Shown piece after piece: positions 55,214-63,788 of a DNA stretch of 64,000 nucleotides. Numbering within the stretch: position 1 is the first letter of the stretch; every line of letters begins with the position of its first letter. A program made the position numbers and the translations under genes. The notes beneath the pieces are model-generated. The model searched no databases, was not told where the DNA came from, and was given only the letters and a program-made list of their open reading frames with translations. The stretch is from Sphaerochaeta associata (lineage in GTDB: Bacteria > Spirochaetota > Spirochaetia > Sphaerochaetales > Sphaerochaetaceae): the NCBI RefSeq assembly GCF_022869165.1, contig NZ_CP094929.1, forward strand, positions 2,294,001-2,358,000. Reading direction: 5' to 3'.

Positions 55214-55480
55214 AACCTGTTCTGTATAACACGGATTGAGGGATATGGATAGATTTGAGAAAACAATCTTGAGAGGACCTCGAATTGATACTTTTATTGC
55301 CCAAACATTTACAGCTGGGATTTCTTGGCTTATAGTTATTCTGATCATAATGGCCAAATCCACTGCACACCTTAGCACCTTCTAGATATTGATTCGGACA
55401 TAAAATCTTCAATCACCCGTTCTACTGACTTGCTGATCATCGAGTTGAGTAGCTGCTATATAATTGGAGGGCAAAAAGAA

Positions 55481-55963
55481 GTGGATAAAAATCAGAAGAA
55501 ACTAATCATCCTTCAAGGTAATTCAGGAGTCGGTAAAACCACTACACTGCAAAATGCGATTCGTGAACTTGTGTTCAATCACGATTTTATGATTACCGAA
55601 GAGGAAGCTGGAAGAAAAGATCGAAGAGTGGTACTAAAGCACAAAACAGACCTCCTGGTTTCAATTTGTACTAGTGGAGATACTCTTGAGATTATCGAGG
55701 GAAATTACCGATTCTTCATTTCCCACTGTTGTGATGTCATGATATCTGCTTGTAGGATTAACACCGAAACTCACCTCAACAATTCTAGAACCAACTTGAT
55801 GAAGACTGCATTAATCAGCTTTGCTTCCGGATATTGGGAATCGGATGAAGTTCATTTCAATGCAGATAGTGCTAATGTCAAACAACTCACACTTCTCTCA
55901 CACGAGGAAGAAGACATTATGATGGGTAAAATCATTCAAGAAATATCCATTATCAAGAATTAA
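55481..55963 (+). CDS. Small P-loop NTPase, cassette A
   Basis: A 160-residue protein with Walker A LQGNSGVGKTTTLQNAI at about residues 10-26. No clear Walker B or switch motifs follow; the rest is alternating strands and helices. The start GTG (VDKNQKK) is chosen for GGAGG 10 nt upstream; a TTG 17 codons earlier is the alternative. It is first in the cargo operon, 24 nt before the Ntn-hydrolase-like gene, so the two may work together. Not a AAA unfoldase by size. Confidence 0.6.
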   Translation: MDKNQKKLIILQGNSGVGKTTTLQNAIRELVFNHDFMITEEEAGRKDRRVVLKHKTDLLVSICTSGDTLEIIEGNYRFFISHCCDVMISACRINTETHLNNSRTNLMKTALISFASGYWESDEVHFNADSANVKQLTLLSHEEEDIMMGKIIQEISIIKN

Positions 55964-55987
55964 ATTTAATTTCACGGAGATGAAGAT

Positions 55988-56653
55988 ATGTCAGCATTAG
56001 TTTATATTCTACAAGAAACCCAAGTTGTATTAGCGATGGACACCTTGAGTTCGAAATACACAGAAGCTGGACTAAAACCGTTTAAATTTTTATCGAAGAT
56101 TTTCCCTCTCATGCATATGAATTCTATACTATGCGGAACTGGAAACTTCCAACCCATACTCAAGTGGTTTGAATACATTGAATCAAGCATTGTTGCATAC
56201 GGAATTGTTCAACTAAACCGGCTTACCGAGTTGTCAATAAAAGCCTTTATGGAAATTGAGAATGCAACCGATGAGCCTACTACACTTTATCAATTTGGGT
56301 TAAGCGAGATTGATGGCAAATTCTATGGATATGCCTATAGGTCTACCAACAATTTCGCTAGTGAAGAGCTGCAATATTCCATTGGGGTAAAACCTCAAGA
56401 CGCTTTTAATTCGATTAAGGAACTTTCCAAATTTATTGAAGGAAATATTGATCAGGACGTCCTTGCTTCTCTCCTGTTAAAGCTAAAAGAGTATGATGAC
56501 AATCTTGGCGATATGCATCCGGATAAAGTTGGCATTGGAGGACAAATGGAAATCTGCATTTTGCAAAAAAATTCATTACAAATCGTGAGGCAAGATATTT
56601 TCCCCGATTGTGAATCTGTCTATCAGGAAATTCTCGCTGGTTGTTCTTCTTGA
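55988..56653 (+). CDS. Proteasome-beta-like Ntn hydrolase, cassette A
   Basis: A 221-residue protein. After removal of Met1 it begins SALVYILQETQVVLAMD, which lines up with HslV and proteasome beta starts: nucleophile (here Ser) at position 1 and Asp at position 17. A lysine follows in LSKIFPL, near the position of catalytic Lys33, and LCGTGNFQPILKWFEYIES matches the strand and first helix after the glycine loop. So it looks like an N-terminal-nucleophile hydrolase with serine as nucleophile. Autoprocessing and protease activity are not shown. The ribosome site is GGAGATGAAGAT. Confidence 0.65.
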   Translation: MSALVYILQETQVVLAMDTLSSKYTEAGLKPFKFLSKIFPLMHMNSILCGTGNFQPILKWFEYIESSIVAYGIVQLNRLTELSIKAFMEIENATDEPTTLYQFGLSEIDGKFYGYAYRSTNNFASEELQYSIGVKPQDAFNSIKELSKFIEGNIDQDVLASLLLKLKEYDDNLGDMHPDKVGIGGQMEICILQKNSLQIVRQDIFPDCESVYQEILAGCSS

Positions 56654-56722
56654 CATGAGTAGGCTGTAAAATCAGGTGAATCGAATTTTCACGAGATGAT
56701 CCAAGATCAGAAGAGGATAAAA

Positions 56723-57355
56723 ATGCTTTCAAACTTTCCAAAATCAAATATTTCAATAACCAATAGAGACGGTGAAGTACTGTACCAAAATATTAAGGCT
56801 GTTTTTGCTGACAATATGTTCTTGATTGAGGACATAAAACTGATTTTTGAGGAAGGGGATATCATCGAGAAAATGCTTCCTAATGGCAGATCTGAGCGAT
56901 ACGAGATTCTTAAAACTGGATTTACTGAAGGCTTGAGCACAATCCCCGCCCACTTCCAAACCAAAGTCAGGAAAATCATCAAACACAAGGCTGAAAATAT
57001 TCAAGGCTACACTCCGAGCATCATCAACAACACTTATTCTGGGGTTGCAAATTTACAGGTTCAACAAAACACTCATAATTCATCACAAGTTATGAACATC
57101 AAGAACGGCTTGGACTATGAGCAGATTGAACTTATCCTCGAACTTCTTAAGTGCGATAAGTTAAAAAATGAGATTCCAGCTGAACGATTGAGCGAGTTTG
57201 AAAAGGCCAAGGATGACCTTGAATCTGCTATACAAAGAAAAGATCCTAAAGAAAAAATCAAACCTGTCCTTTCCTTCATTAAAAATCTTATTTTTACATG
57301 CGGAACTTCTGCATTGTCTGCAATGGTAGTAGATCAGATTTCAAAGATAATTTAG
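56723..57355 (+). CDS. Unknown protein with QQN motif, partner of AbiTii
   Basis: About 210 residues. The start ATG (MLSNFPKS) has AGAGGA 5 nt upstream; an ATG nine codons earlier is possible. An N-terminal beta-rich part (SNISITNRDGEVLYQN...) is followed by NLQVQQNTHNSSQVM at about residues 113-127 and a helical part ending in a hydrophobic segment (LIFTCGTSALSAMVV). The AbiTii gene product 9 nt downstream ends in NFQIQQNSTEAKQVL, so both share one motif. I do not recognise the family. Confidence 0.6.
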   Translation: MLSNFPKSNISITNRDGEVLYQNIKAVFADNMFLIEDIKLIFEEGDIIEKMLPNGRSERYEILKTGFTEGLSTIPAHFQTKVRKIIKHKAENIQGYTPSIINNTYSGVANLQVQQNTHNSSQVMNIKNGLDYEQIELILELLKCDKLKNEIPAERLSEFEKAKDDLESAIQRKDPKEKIKPVLSFIKNLIFTCGTSALSAMVVDQISKII

Positions 57356-57364
57356 GAGAAACAA

Positions 57365-58057
57365 ATGGATAACAAAGGAATAGTGCTGGAGCTTCAGAGG
57401 GAAGCATTGGACAATTCCTCTGACATCGTAGGCCTATTGAGAAAGGCAAAAATTATTGCTTATAAATTAGGCCTTGAAGATCTCACTGAATGGGCGACAA
57501 AGGAGGTAGGAGGATACACTTCAACTGACCTAGCAGAAACCATTCCGAGATATCGACACATATCTGGTGGAACTATCGAGTTTTTTAATCCATATCGTGG
57601 TTATTGTCCGACATATATAGATGATGCAGAACTATTAAAAAGACTTGATAGTTGTATCATCTATTTAGGAATTCCCAAGATAACCTCCTATCTTAAAACT
57701 GAGAAATCCAGCATATTCCGCTACACATTTACGCCAGATGCACAGAAGATACTTAACAGTATTAGCACCACTCCATGTGATTTTAGCTATTCAGTCAAAT
57801 ATCCGGTGAATTGTCTATTTCAGATTCTCGAAGACGCCCGGAACGTAATCATCGATTGGACATTGTTGCTGGAATCTAACGGGATTCTCGGTATCGACTT
57901 TTCATTTTCGGATAAGGAAATTGGAATTGCAGCATCTAAAAAGAGTATTGTAAACTATTACACGACTAACGTTTTCCTCAATTCTTCAAATTTTCAAATC
58001 CAACAGAATTCTACAGAAGCCAAACAAGTATTATCCATCTCGGATTTATCTAAATAG
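57365..58057 (+). CDS. AbiTii-domain protein
   Basis: A 230-residue protein. Its first 190 residues fit the AbiTii domain of lactococcal abortive infection and related defence genes: LELQREALDNSSDIVGLLRKAKIIAYKLGLEDLTEWATKEVGGY is the typical helical opening (residues 8-51). The C-terminus carries the QQN motif shared with the upstream protein. The role in phage defence is inferred from the domain and context. The ribosome site is AGGAGAAACAA. Confidence 0.72.
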   Translation: MDNKGIVLELQREALDNSSDIVGLLRKAKIIAYKLGLEDLTEWATKEVGGYTSTDLAETIPRYRHISGGTIEFFNPYRGYCPTYIDDAELLKRLDSCIIYLGIPKITSYLKTEKSSIFRYTFTPDAQKILNSISTTPCDFSYSVKYPVNCLFQILEDARNVIIDWTLLLESNGILGIDFSFSDKEIGIAASKKSIVNYYTTNVFLNSSNFQIQQNSTEAKQVLSISDLSK

Positions 58058-58164
58058 ACTATTACATTCTAATAGATAGTTTAAATTAGATTATTCATCA
58101 CTAAAATAAATTAGCAAAAACACACATGATATCATCTTATAGATCTCATAATCAAAAACATCTC

Positions 58165-58230
58165 ATTTGAAATATTAGATAAAGTTTATTTGAAATTTTC
58201 AAAATTAAATGTTATTCATAAAATTTGAAT
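58165..58230. promoter_or_regulatory. ATTTGAA(A)T triplet upstream of the XRE gene
   Basis: ATTTGAAAT at 58165 and 58188 and ATTTGAAT at 58223; the middle copy is part of a TTTGAAA..TTTCAAA palindrome. Possible autoregulatory operators of the XRE protein. Confidence 0.4.
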
Positions 58231-58258
58231 TGAAACTTACTACAAGTATAAATATTCT
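58230..58258 (+). promoter_or_regulatory. Promoter of the XRE gene
   Basis: TTGAAA, a 17-nt spacer and TATTCT, followed by a leader with AAGGAG before the ATG at 58277. Confidence 0.55.
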
Positions 58259-58276
58259 TCAAATAAGGAGTTTGAG

Positions 58277-59191
58277 ATGGATATCAAGGATTTCAAGAAA
58301 AGAATTTCAAGCAATATTAGAATTTTAACTAAATGGTATGACTATAAGATTGGTGCTCTGGAAAATGATGCAGGAGTCTCTCCTGGATATGTTTCTCGCC
58401 TGTCCAAAGAAGATTCTTTATCCTCCATGCCATTAATTGACTTGCTCGTCGAGACTTCAACAAAGTTCAAAGTATCTATTGATTCATTAATCTATTCGGA
58501 TTTTACCAAGTTCGCTAATGAAGATAAGAAGAGACTGTATTTATTTAGTGAAACACTATTGTATTTAACCGATACTAGCCAACTTTTATGGAAGAGGAAT
58601 GATGAGAAGCTGGTCTCGGAAGATGAGGTCGTTGGCAGCTACCTTGTTCAGTATAACAACGAAATTTCCTTCTATATTTTTGAATTGGAGTCAGTTAATG
58701 AGGAATGTCCTGGTTATTCATTATGGGTGGAAAACAGAGAGAAGAAAACAAATGTTGTTATAGTCAATTCCCCTGGTCCTGCGCTCTACGAAATCCTTGC
58801 CAGACTATATGAATCCGCCGGAGCAAGTGCAGATACAGTCTTTATTGATGAATCCGCAGACAGTGCAATCAGGTGTTTTATGGCTGAAAATGGAAATGTA
58901 TTAAAGAATTCATCCGAACTTAAAAAGTACAAGCCTTTATTTGATAGATTGAACGGTAGAAAAGAAGAAGAGATAACATTAACCTTCTTTGATATTGAGC
59001 AATGCTTAGGGTTTTCTCTTCCTGCAAGTGCTTATAAATATACATCATTTTGGGCAAACAACACCAATGGACAACATCAGCATTGTAAATCTTGGCAGGA
59101 TGCTGGGTACAAAACAATAGATGTTCCGAAAAGCATTATCAATCAATACATTACATTCAAAAGTATTAAGGAGCCGAATCATGAGATTTAA
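58277..59191 (+). CDS. XRE regulator fused to a C-terminal DNA-related domain
   Basis: A 304-residue protein. Residues about 5-70 are a Cro/CI-type helix-turn-helix (ALENDAGVSPGYVSRLSK is the second and third helix). Residues about 240-285 have LTFFDIEQCLGFSLP then ASAYKYTSFWANNTNG and CKSWQDAGYKT. This LP-x-SA...W-x-N...W-x-x-AG pattern occurs as a small domain in restriction- and defence-linked proteins; I think it is the domain called DUF7662 but cannot check. The middle is unassigned. The last 11 nt overlap the next gene, so the two are coupled. Confidence 0.65.
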   Translation: MDIKDFKKRISSNIRILTKWYDYKIGALENDAGVSPGYVSRLSKEDSLSSMPLIDLLVETSTKFKVSIDSLIYSDFTKFANEDKKRLYLFSETLLYLTDTSQLLWKRNDEKLVSEDEVVGSYLVQYNNEISFYIFELESVNEECPGYSLWVENREKKTNVVIVNSPGPALYEILARLYESAGASADTVFIDESADSAIRCFMAENGNVLKNSSELKKYKPLFDRLNGRKEEEITLTFFDIEQCLGFSLPASAYKYTSFWANNTNGQHQHCKSWQDAGYKTIDVPKSIINQYITFKSIKEPNHEI

Positions 59192-59729
59192 GAAAGCGGT
59201 TACAGTCATTATTGCTCTCTTGTTGGCGAATTTTGTGTTTGCCCAGGAATATACTACCTATGCAGCCTCGTCAAATATCAATTCACAAGGATATAGAAAA
59301 ACAGACCCTGTTTGGATTTTGAGTAATGCGAATAACTTTCTATGGAATAGGATTGTTGAAGAATCCGTGAAGAATGAATTTGAGAAACGGAATATCAATG
59401 TATTTTTAACCACAGATCAATTCGATTTGGTTGATGCTGCAGAGAATGAGTATGAGGCCTTTTATAATGCCGTTTTACAGTCCCAAGCAACATTTATTCT
59501 AGAAATCGGTATAGAAAATTTTAACACATATGAATATGGTGGAGGAGTTGCTAAGTTCGATGCGGTTGGAAATTTGGTGCGACTTGATGCCAACATAACC
59601 ACATTGAAGATTGGACTCTCCACAGAGGCTGATAAGAATGACATGTTGTCGTTCAATGCCACTCGTAAACCAAGTATAGAAAGTATGGCAAAGGCATTGG
59701 TAGACGAATATATGCGTTATGCCAGATAA
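59181..59729 (+). CDS. Exported hypothetical protein, cassette A
   Basis: A 182-residue protein with a clear signal peptide (MRFKKAVTVIIALLLANFVFAQ). The mature part has mixed helices and strands and ends LVDEYMRYAR. No lipobox, no known motif. The start ATG is within the end of the XRE gene, after AAGGAGCCGAATC. An exported protein in a defence-type cargo operon is unexpected; it might act in the envelope or be a passenger. Confidence 0.65.
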   Translation: MRFKKAVTVIIALLLANFVFAQEYTTYAASSNINSQGYRKTDPVWILSNANNFLWNRIVEESVKNEFEKRNINVFLTTDQFDLVDAAENEYEAFYNAVLQSQATFILEIGIENFNTYEYGGGVAKFDAVGNLVRLDANITTLKIGLSTEADKNDMLSFNATRKPSIESMAKALVDEYMRYAR

Positions 59730-59781
59730 CTAAACAACGACATCACAGATAAAAAATTCCTAAACGATTGGAGGTAATTAA

Positions 59782-60726
59782 ATGATTACTGTGGATACCT
59801 ATGTCAACGAACGTGAATGTGAATTTAAAGGTGAGAAGTATATTGTCCGAGACAATGGCGCTGTTATGCGTCTTTCGAAGAAAAACTATCGGAAAAGAAA
59901 GTTAGACAATAAGTGGACATTTGGAGTTGGAGATAAAACAACTGGTTATCTCAAATTTAGCAGCATCCCAATTCATAGAATTATTGCTACTGCTTTTCTT
60001 GGAAGTCCCAAAGATAGTAATTACGTTGTGGATCACATCAATACAAATCGGCAAGATAATACTCCGGGAAATCTGCGATGGGTTACGAGATTTGAGAATG
60101 TCTTTCTAAACCCAATAACTTGTAGAAATCTGGAGATGCTAACAGGACTTACCATTGACGAGATAATTCAAAATCCCAAAATACTGGAAAACTATAAGGT
60201 GTCGAAAAATATAGCTTGGATGAGAAAGGTGAACTCTGAGGAAAGCCGGAACTGCTATCAAAATCTTATGAATTGGGCTTTGAATTCAAAGATTGGGCCT
60301 TCAAAAAAACGAGGCATAATTGGAGAATGGGTTTATCAAACAAGATATCTTCCTCCTAAAGAAGATACCATGGAACATAGAAAGGTGGATAAAGTCTATC
60401 CATGCTGTCCTTCCGACAACGAAGAGAGATCCTTGGAAAACTATCAAAAAAAGCTCCAGTACGGAACTGTCTTTTTAGAAACATCAATCACGAAGTATAT
60501 TACTGTTGAATCTACCATTTTTAATAGAAAACTTATTATTAGAACAAGAGATGTGAATGATCAGGCTCTTAAACCGTGGTTTGTGTCCTGTGTGACTCTA
60601 GAAAATGGCAGATTTCAACATGAGTTGGTTAAATCTTGCTTTGTAGAAGAAGGGTCAAAGGAGTTCTTTGACATCATGCAAGATAAACCCTGGGAGTCTA
60701 ATCACTCTTTTGACTATATGTGCTGA
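59782..60726 (+). CDS. HNH endonuclease domain protein
   Basis: A 314-residue protein. The N-terminal 120 residues match homing-type HNH nucleases: IVRDNGAVMRLSKKNYRKRK as the opening strand, IHRIIATAFLGSP, and VVDHINTNRQDNTPGNLRWV with the paired His-Asn of the active site (about residues 78-97). The C-terminal 200 residues are unrecognised and may be DNA-binding or substrate-recognition. It could be a defence effector or a selfish nuclease. The ribosome site is GGAGG. Confidence 0.8.
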   Translation: MITVDTYVNERECEFKGEKYIVRDNGAVMRLSKKNYRKRKLDNKWTFGVGDKTTGYLKFSSIPIHRIIATAFLGSPKDSNYVVDHINTNRQDNTPGNLRWVTRFENVFLNPITCRNLEMLTGLTIDEIIQNPKILENYKVSKNIAWMRKVNSEESRNCYQNLMNWALNSKIGPSKKRGIIGEWVYQTRYLPPKEDTMEHRKVDKVYPCCPSDNEERSLENYQKKLQYGTVFLETSITKYITVESTIFNRKLIIRTRDVNDQALKPWFVSCVTLENGRFQHELVKSCFVEEGSKEFFDIMQDKPWESNHSFDYMC

Positions 60727-60915
60727 GTCAAATGAACACACGGTCTTAACATTGAAAACTATGGCATTCCCATGAACTGTTAGGTTGTCTTCTATGCCCT
60801 GTTTATGGTATTAAACTGGTTTATAATAAACACTACAATAGCACAGCCAATCCTCTATAAAACATATAACGGAATATTTCATTGCATTGGATAAAGATAT
60901 TTAACCTATAAATCA
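60727..60915. other. Right end of cassette A, non-coding
   Basis: About 190 bp of AT-rich DNA with no gene, up to the second direct repeat. Confidence 0.5.
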
Positions 60916-61012
60916 TCAATGACAACTTGCCCATGATACAAGATTACCCTATGCAAGTATTTGTTTTGTAAACACTTATTTTTTCGTTATTTTACCAGTT
61001 TTTCAGGATTTT
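60916..61012. repeat. 97-bp direct repeat, copy 2 (A/B junction)
   Basis: Identical to 54018-54114. The sequence to its left (cassette A right end) is unrelated to ssb, which places the left limit of the recombination site at about 60916. Confidence 0.9.
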
Positions 61013-61100
61013 TTATTAATTTAGACTACTCAATTTCGTCAATTTTTACCAAAGATACGTACACTCGTATTTTCAACAATACCGTTGATTAATATGCCAT

Positions 61101-62111
61101 TTAGTTTTGGGGTTCAGGGGTTTTGTTTGCTTTTTTCACAGCTTTCTTCGAGCTGTAATGGGTGCTCTTTCTGACCTTGTTCCCGTGCTCATCAACCTCG
61201 ATGTTGGAGCGCTTTGCCTTCAGTTTCTGCACGCGTTTGAACTGTCGTTCATGGATGATGGGGATGTGATGGTTGCGTGACCGATGGACCTCGAAGGGGT
61301 CACGAACGCTTCTCTTGGTTGAAGGAAAATCAGCGGACTCGGTTTCCCCGTAGACTGAGGTACCGGTATATTTCTCATTGGTGAGGATATTCTCGATTGT
61401 CTTCACCGGCCATTTCTTCTTGCCCGTTGGTGTAGGAACCTTCAAGGATTCCAGTTCCTTCTTGATCCTCACGATACTCCAGCCTTGCTCGTACCAGTCA
61501 AAGATCTTCAGGACTATTCTGGCTTCAGCAATGTTGAGGATGAGTCCTTCCTCCTCATTACGATCATACCCATAACACCTGCGGGAGAATGCCGGGGAGT
61601 CAGGATCCATGGTACTTCTTCGAAGCCCCCATTTGATGTTCTCGCTCTTGTTCTCACTCTCGGCCTGGGCTATGCCTGCATGGAGTGTGAGCAGCAACTC
61701 CCCTGCCTGGCTGAGGAGGTGGATCTGCTCATTGTAGAAAAAGACATCCACCTTCAGTTCCTTGAGCCTCCGAAGCGTCACCAGAAAATCCACACAGTTG
61801 CGTCCGAACCGGCTGATGGACTTGGTGTAGATCATATCAATCTTCCCCGCCTCACAGTCGGCCAGCAGGCTCTGGAAGCCAGGACGCGTGCTGATGGTCC
61901 TACCAGACTTGATATCGATATAGGTACCGACATATTCCCAAGCGGGATTATCCAGGATGTCCTCCTTCTCGAAGTCCATCTGGGCTGAAAGACTATGAAG
62001 CTGTCGCTCCTTCTGCGTGCTAACACGACAGTACAAGGCAACCCGGAGACGCTTGAAATGTCGCTTGGCTGGTATGACATGTATGATGGGTTTTCTTTTC
62101 TCGTCGGGCAT
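61101..62111 (-). CDS. Serine recombinase, cassette B
   Basis: A 336-residue serine recombinase of the same length as the cassette A enzyme and differing at about 14 positions, several of them in the last 15 residues (AVKKANK in place of VVARAKK). Catalytic residues and the recombinase domain are intact. The start MPDEKRKP lies 9-10 nt after an extended -10 (TGATATACA). Having two active-looking copies may allow independent excision of the cassettes. Confidence 0.88.
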   Translation of the reverse strand: MPDEKRKPIIHVIPAKRHFKRLRVALYCRVSTQKERQLHSLSAQMDFEKEDILDNPAWEYVGTYIDIKSGRTISTRPGFQSLLADCEAGKIDMIYTKSISRFGRNCVDFLVTLRRLKELKVDVFFYNEQIHLLSQAGELLLTLHAGIAQAESENKSENIKWGLRRSTMDPDSPAFSRRCYGYDRNEEEGLILNIAEARIVLKIFDWYEQGWSIVRIKKELESLKVPTPTGKKKWPVKTIENILTNEKYTGTSVYGETESADFPSTKRSVRDPFEVHRSRNHHIPIIHERQFKRVQKLKAKRSNIEVDEHGNKVRKSTHYSSKKAVKKANKTPEPQN

Positions 62112-62457
62112 GATCTGTTCTGTATATCATGGATCGAGGGAGAAGGATAGTTTTTTGCTGTCTACAAGAAAAATTAAGATAGATTTGATTTCTGCATATT
62201 GTGGTGATAAACAGCCACTAACAATCTTCATCCCTCATCTTGTAGAAGTTTGTCACAATCAATCGCGAATAATCCATTGAAAAGAACTAGGGCTGTGGAT
62301 TGCCTACCTGTTACCCTATTTCGGGAAATCGCTCTGGACGTATCATTCAGCGATTTCTGTGGAAAAGTGAGAAGCCTACGGAACTCCCGGTCAGTATTTT
62401 ACATCAATATTATGCAAGCGTTTCTGAATAAAAATCACATTTTCTGAAAGTACTCAT
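62112..62457. other. Non-coding region between recombinase B and cargo
   Basis: About 345 bp. The first 45 bp resemble the same region of cassette A; the rest is unrelated. No convincing gene or RNA structure seen. Confidence 0.4.
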
Positions 62458-62486
62458 TTGCGATATTGTTCATCAGAGTCTATACT
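62458..62486 (+). promoter_or_regulatory. Promoter of the cassette B cargo gene
   Basis: TTGCGA, a 17-nt spacer and TATACT, 30 nt before the ATG. A weak CGGAGC ribosome site follows. Confidence 0.6.
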
Positions 62487-62516
62487 TTTCATTAAGACTT
62501 TAGACGGAGCCGTAAA

Positions 62517-63788
62517 ATGCCCTATGAAACCGAAGATAGGCTAAGAAGTTATCTTGATACTTATCAGCAAGGAAGAGAGCAATTGTGTCTTGCTGTATTA
62601 CAAACTGATAGGTCCTACTCAGACATAAGACCGAGACAACCAAAAGGTGGACGCGATGGCAATCGTGACATCCAAGCAATTTACAAAGGAGAACAAGTTG
62701 CATTTGGGGCTGTTGGATTTGTAAATGGAGCGAATGATTCAAGAAGTCAAAAAACAAAAATTCAAAATAAATTCAAATCGGACCTTACAGGTGCAAAAGA
62801 AGAATGCAAGGACCTGAAAATATTTGTTTTCTTCACCAATATTATATTCACCGTTGGCGAGAAAGAGAAACTTGAAAAACATGCAAAGGATGCAGGAATT
62901 ACTCATTGCGATATTTATGACAGAGAGAGAATTCGGATTGCCTTGGACAGTCCTGATGGTCTTGCTGCTCGTTATCAATATCTTGGACTTAAATTATCCG
63001 ACACAGAACAACAAGCCTTTTTTAATCGATGGGGTGATGATATTCAAACAATGATTTCCAATAGATTCAGTGAAATGGATACGAAACTCAATAGAATCCT
63101 GTTCTTAGAAGAATCCAAGACACCCCTTATTTATTTTTCAATCGGGTTTGAATTGAAACGGAAGTATGCAGCAGAGGAATTTGGGAATTATAGGGTGTTC
63201 TGCAGTTTAATGATGATTGAACCGAAGTTGAAGATTGCTGGGTTAAAATTTGGTTCATCAGATGCTTCATTGGATTCCAGCAATAGTGCTTGCTTGAAAA
63301 AAGGGAGAGGAATAAAAGATTCCATCAATACTTGGCAATGGATAGAAACCACCAATGAAGAAAATCTTAATCTTGAATTAGAGAGAAATGGTTCTGGTAT
63401 AGGTGTAGCTGAATTAGGTGGATTGTTTATAACTTACGAAACTGGAAGCTTTATCAGGTTGCGCCCTACAATCTCAATGATTGACTTGAATGATGCCACT
63501 TTTGTAATTTTTTGTAATAAAAAATTTGCAGAGAAAATAAAAACAATCAGAATCTATTCTAATGATTATTTTTTACATGAGATAGATAACTTGAAAATTG
63601 ACGAGTCCGAATTTGAACCAAATTTGCCAATTAGTTTTATTGAAGAGGATTTGTCAGACAAATGGGTACGAATAAGACGAGCAGATGGTTTGGGAGCTAC
63701 TTTTCATTTGGATTTTATTAGATTCACTCCAAAACGCTTGTATGCACCTAACGTAGTTTACGAAACCACAACAGAAAGGGAAAAATAG
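62517..63788 (+). CDS. Restriction-endonuclease-like protein
   Basis: A 423-residue protein. Residues about 1-110 have a PD-(D/E)xK-like pattern: QPKGGRDGNRDIQAIYKGEQVAFGAVGF gives a G-x-D-x-G-R-D opening and the following strand, with basic residues after (KTKIQNKFKSDL). ERIRIALDSPDGLAARYQYLGL at about 140-160 is a helical segment seen in similar defence nucleases. Residues about 200-415 are a beta-rich domain of unknown function. There is no methylase next to it. Nuclease activity is inferred. Confidence 0.55.
   Translation: MPYETEDRLRSYLDTYQQGREQLCLAVLQTDRSYSDIRPRQPKGGRDGNRDIQAIYKGEQVAFGAVGFVNGANDSRSQKTKIQNKFKSDLTGAKEECKDLKIFVFFTNIIFTVGEKEKLEKHAKDAGITHCDIYDRERIRIALDSPDGLAARYQYLGLKLSDTEQQAFFNRWGDDIQTMISNRFSEMDTKLNRILFLEESKTPLIYFSIGFELKRKYAAEEFGNYRVFCSLMMIEPKLKIAGLKFGSSDASLDSSNSACLKKGRGIKDSINTWQWIETTNEENLNLELERNGSGIGVAELGGLFITYETGSFIRLRPTISMIDLNDATFVIFCNKKFAEKIKTIRIYSNDYFLHEIDNLKIDESEFEPNLPISFIEEDLSDKWVRIRRADGLGATFHLDFIRFTPKRLYAPNVVYETTTEREK

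Larger units (their letters stand above)
54018..60915. mobile_element. Serine-recombinase cassette A (6.9 kb)
   Basis: Bounded on the left by the 5' end of ssb and on the right by a second copy of the 97-bp repeat. It has a conserved left module (repeat plus recombinase, about 1.2 kb) and variable cargo (55.4-60.7 kb) that is clearly more AT-rich than the chromosome. Homology with cassette B ends about 45 bp upstream of the recombinase start. No transposase, integrase of the tyrosine type, phage structural or conjugation gene is present, so mobility would rest on the recombinase alone. Confidence 0.8.

Noticed and set aside
60916-61012. Insertion-sequence terminal repeats
   Set aside because: The repeats are direct, not inverted, and no transposase is present; a serine recombinase site fits better.
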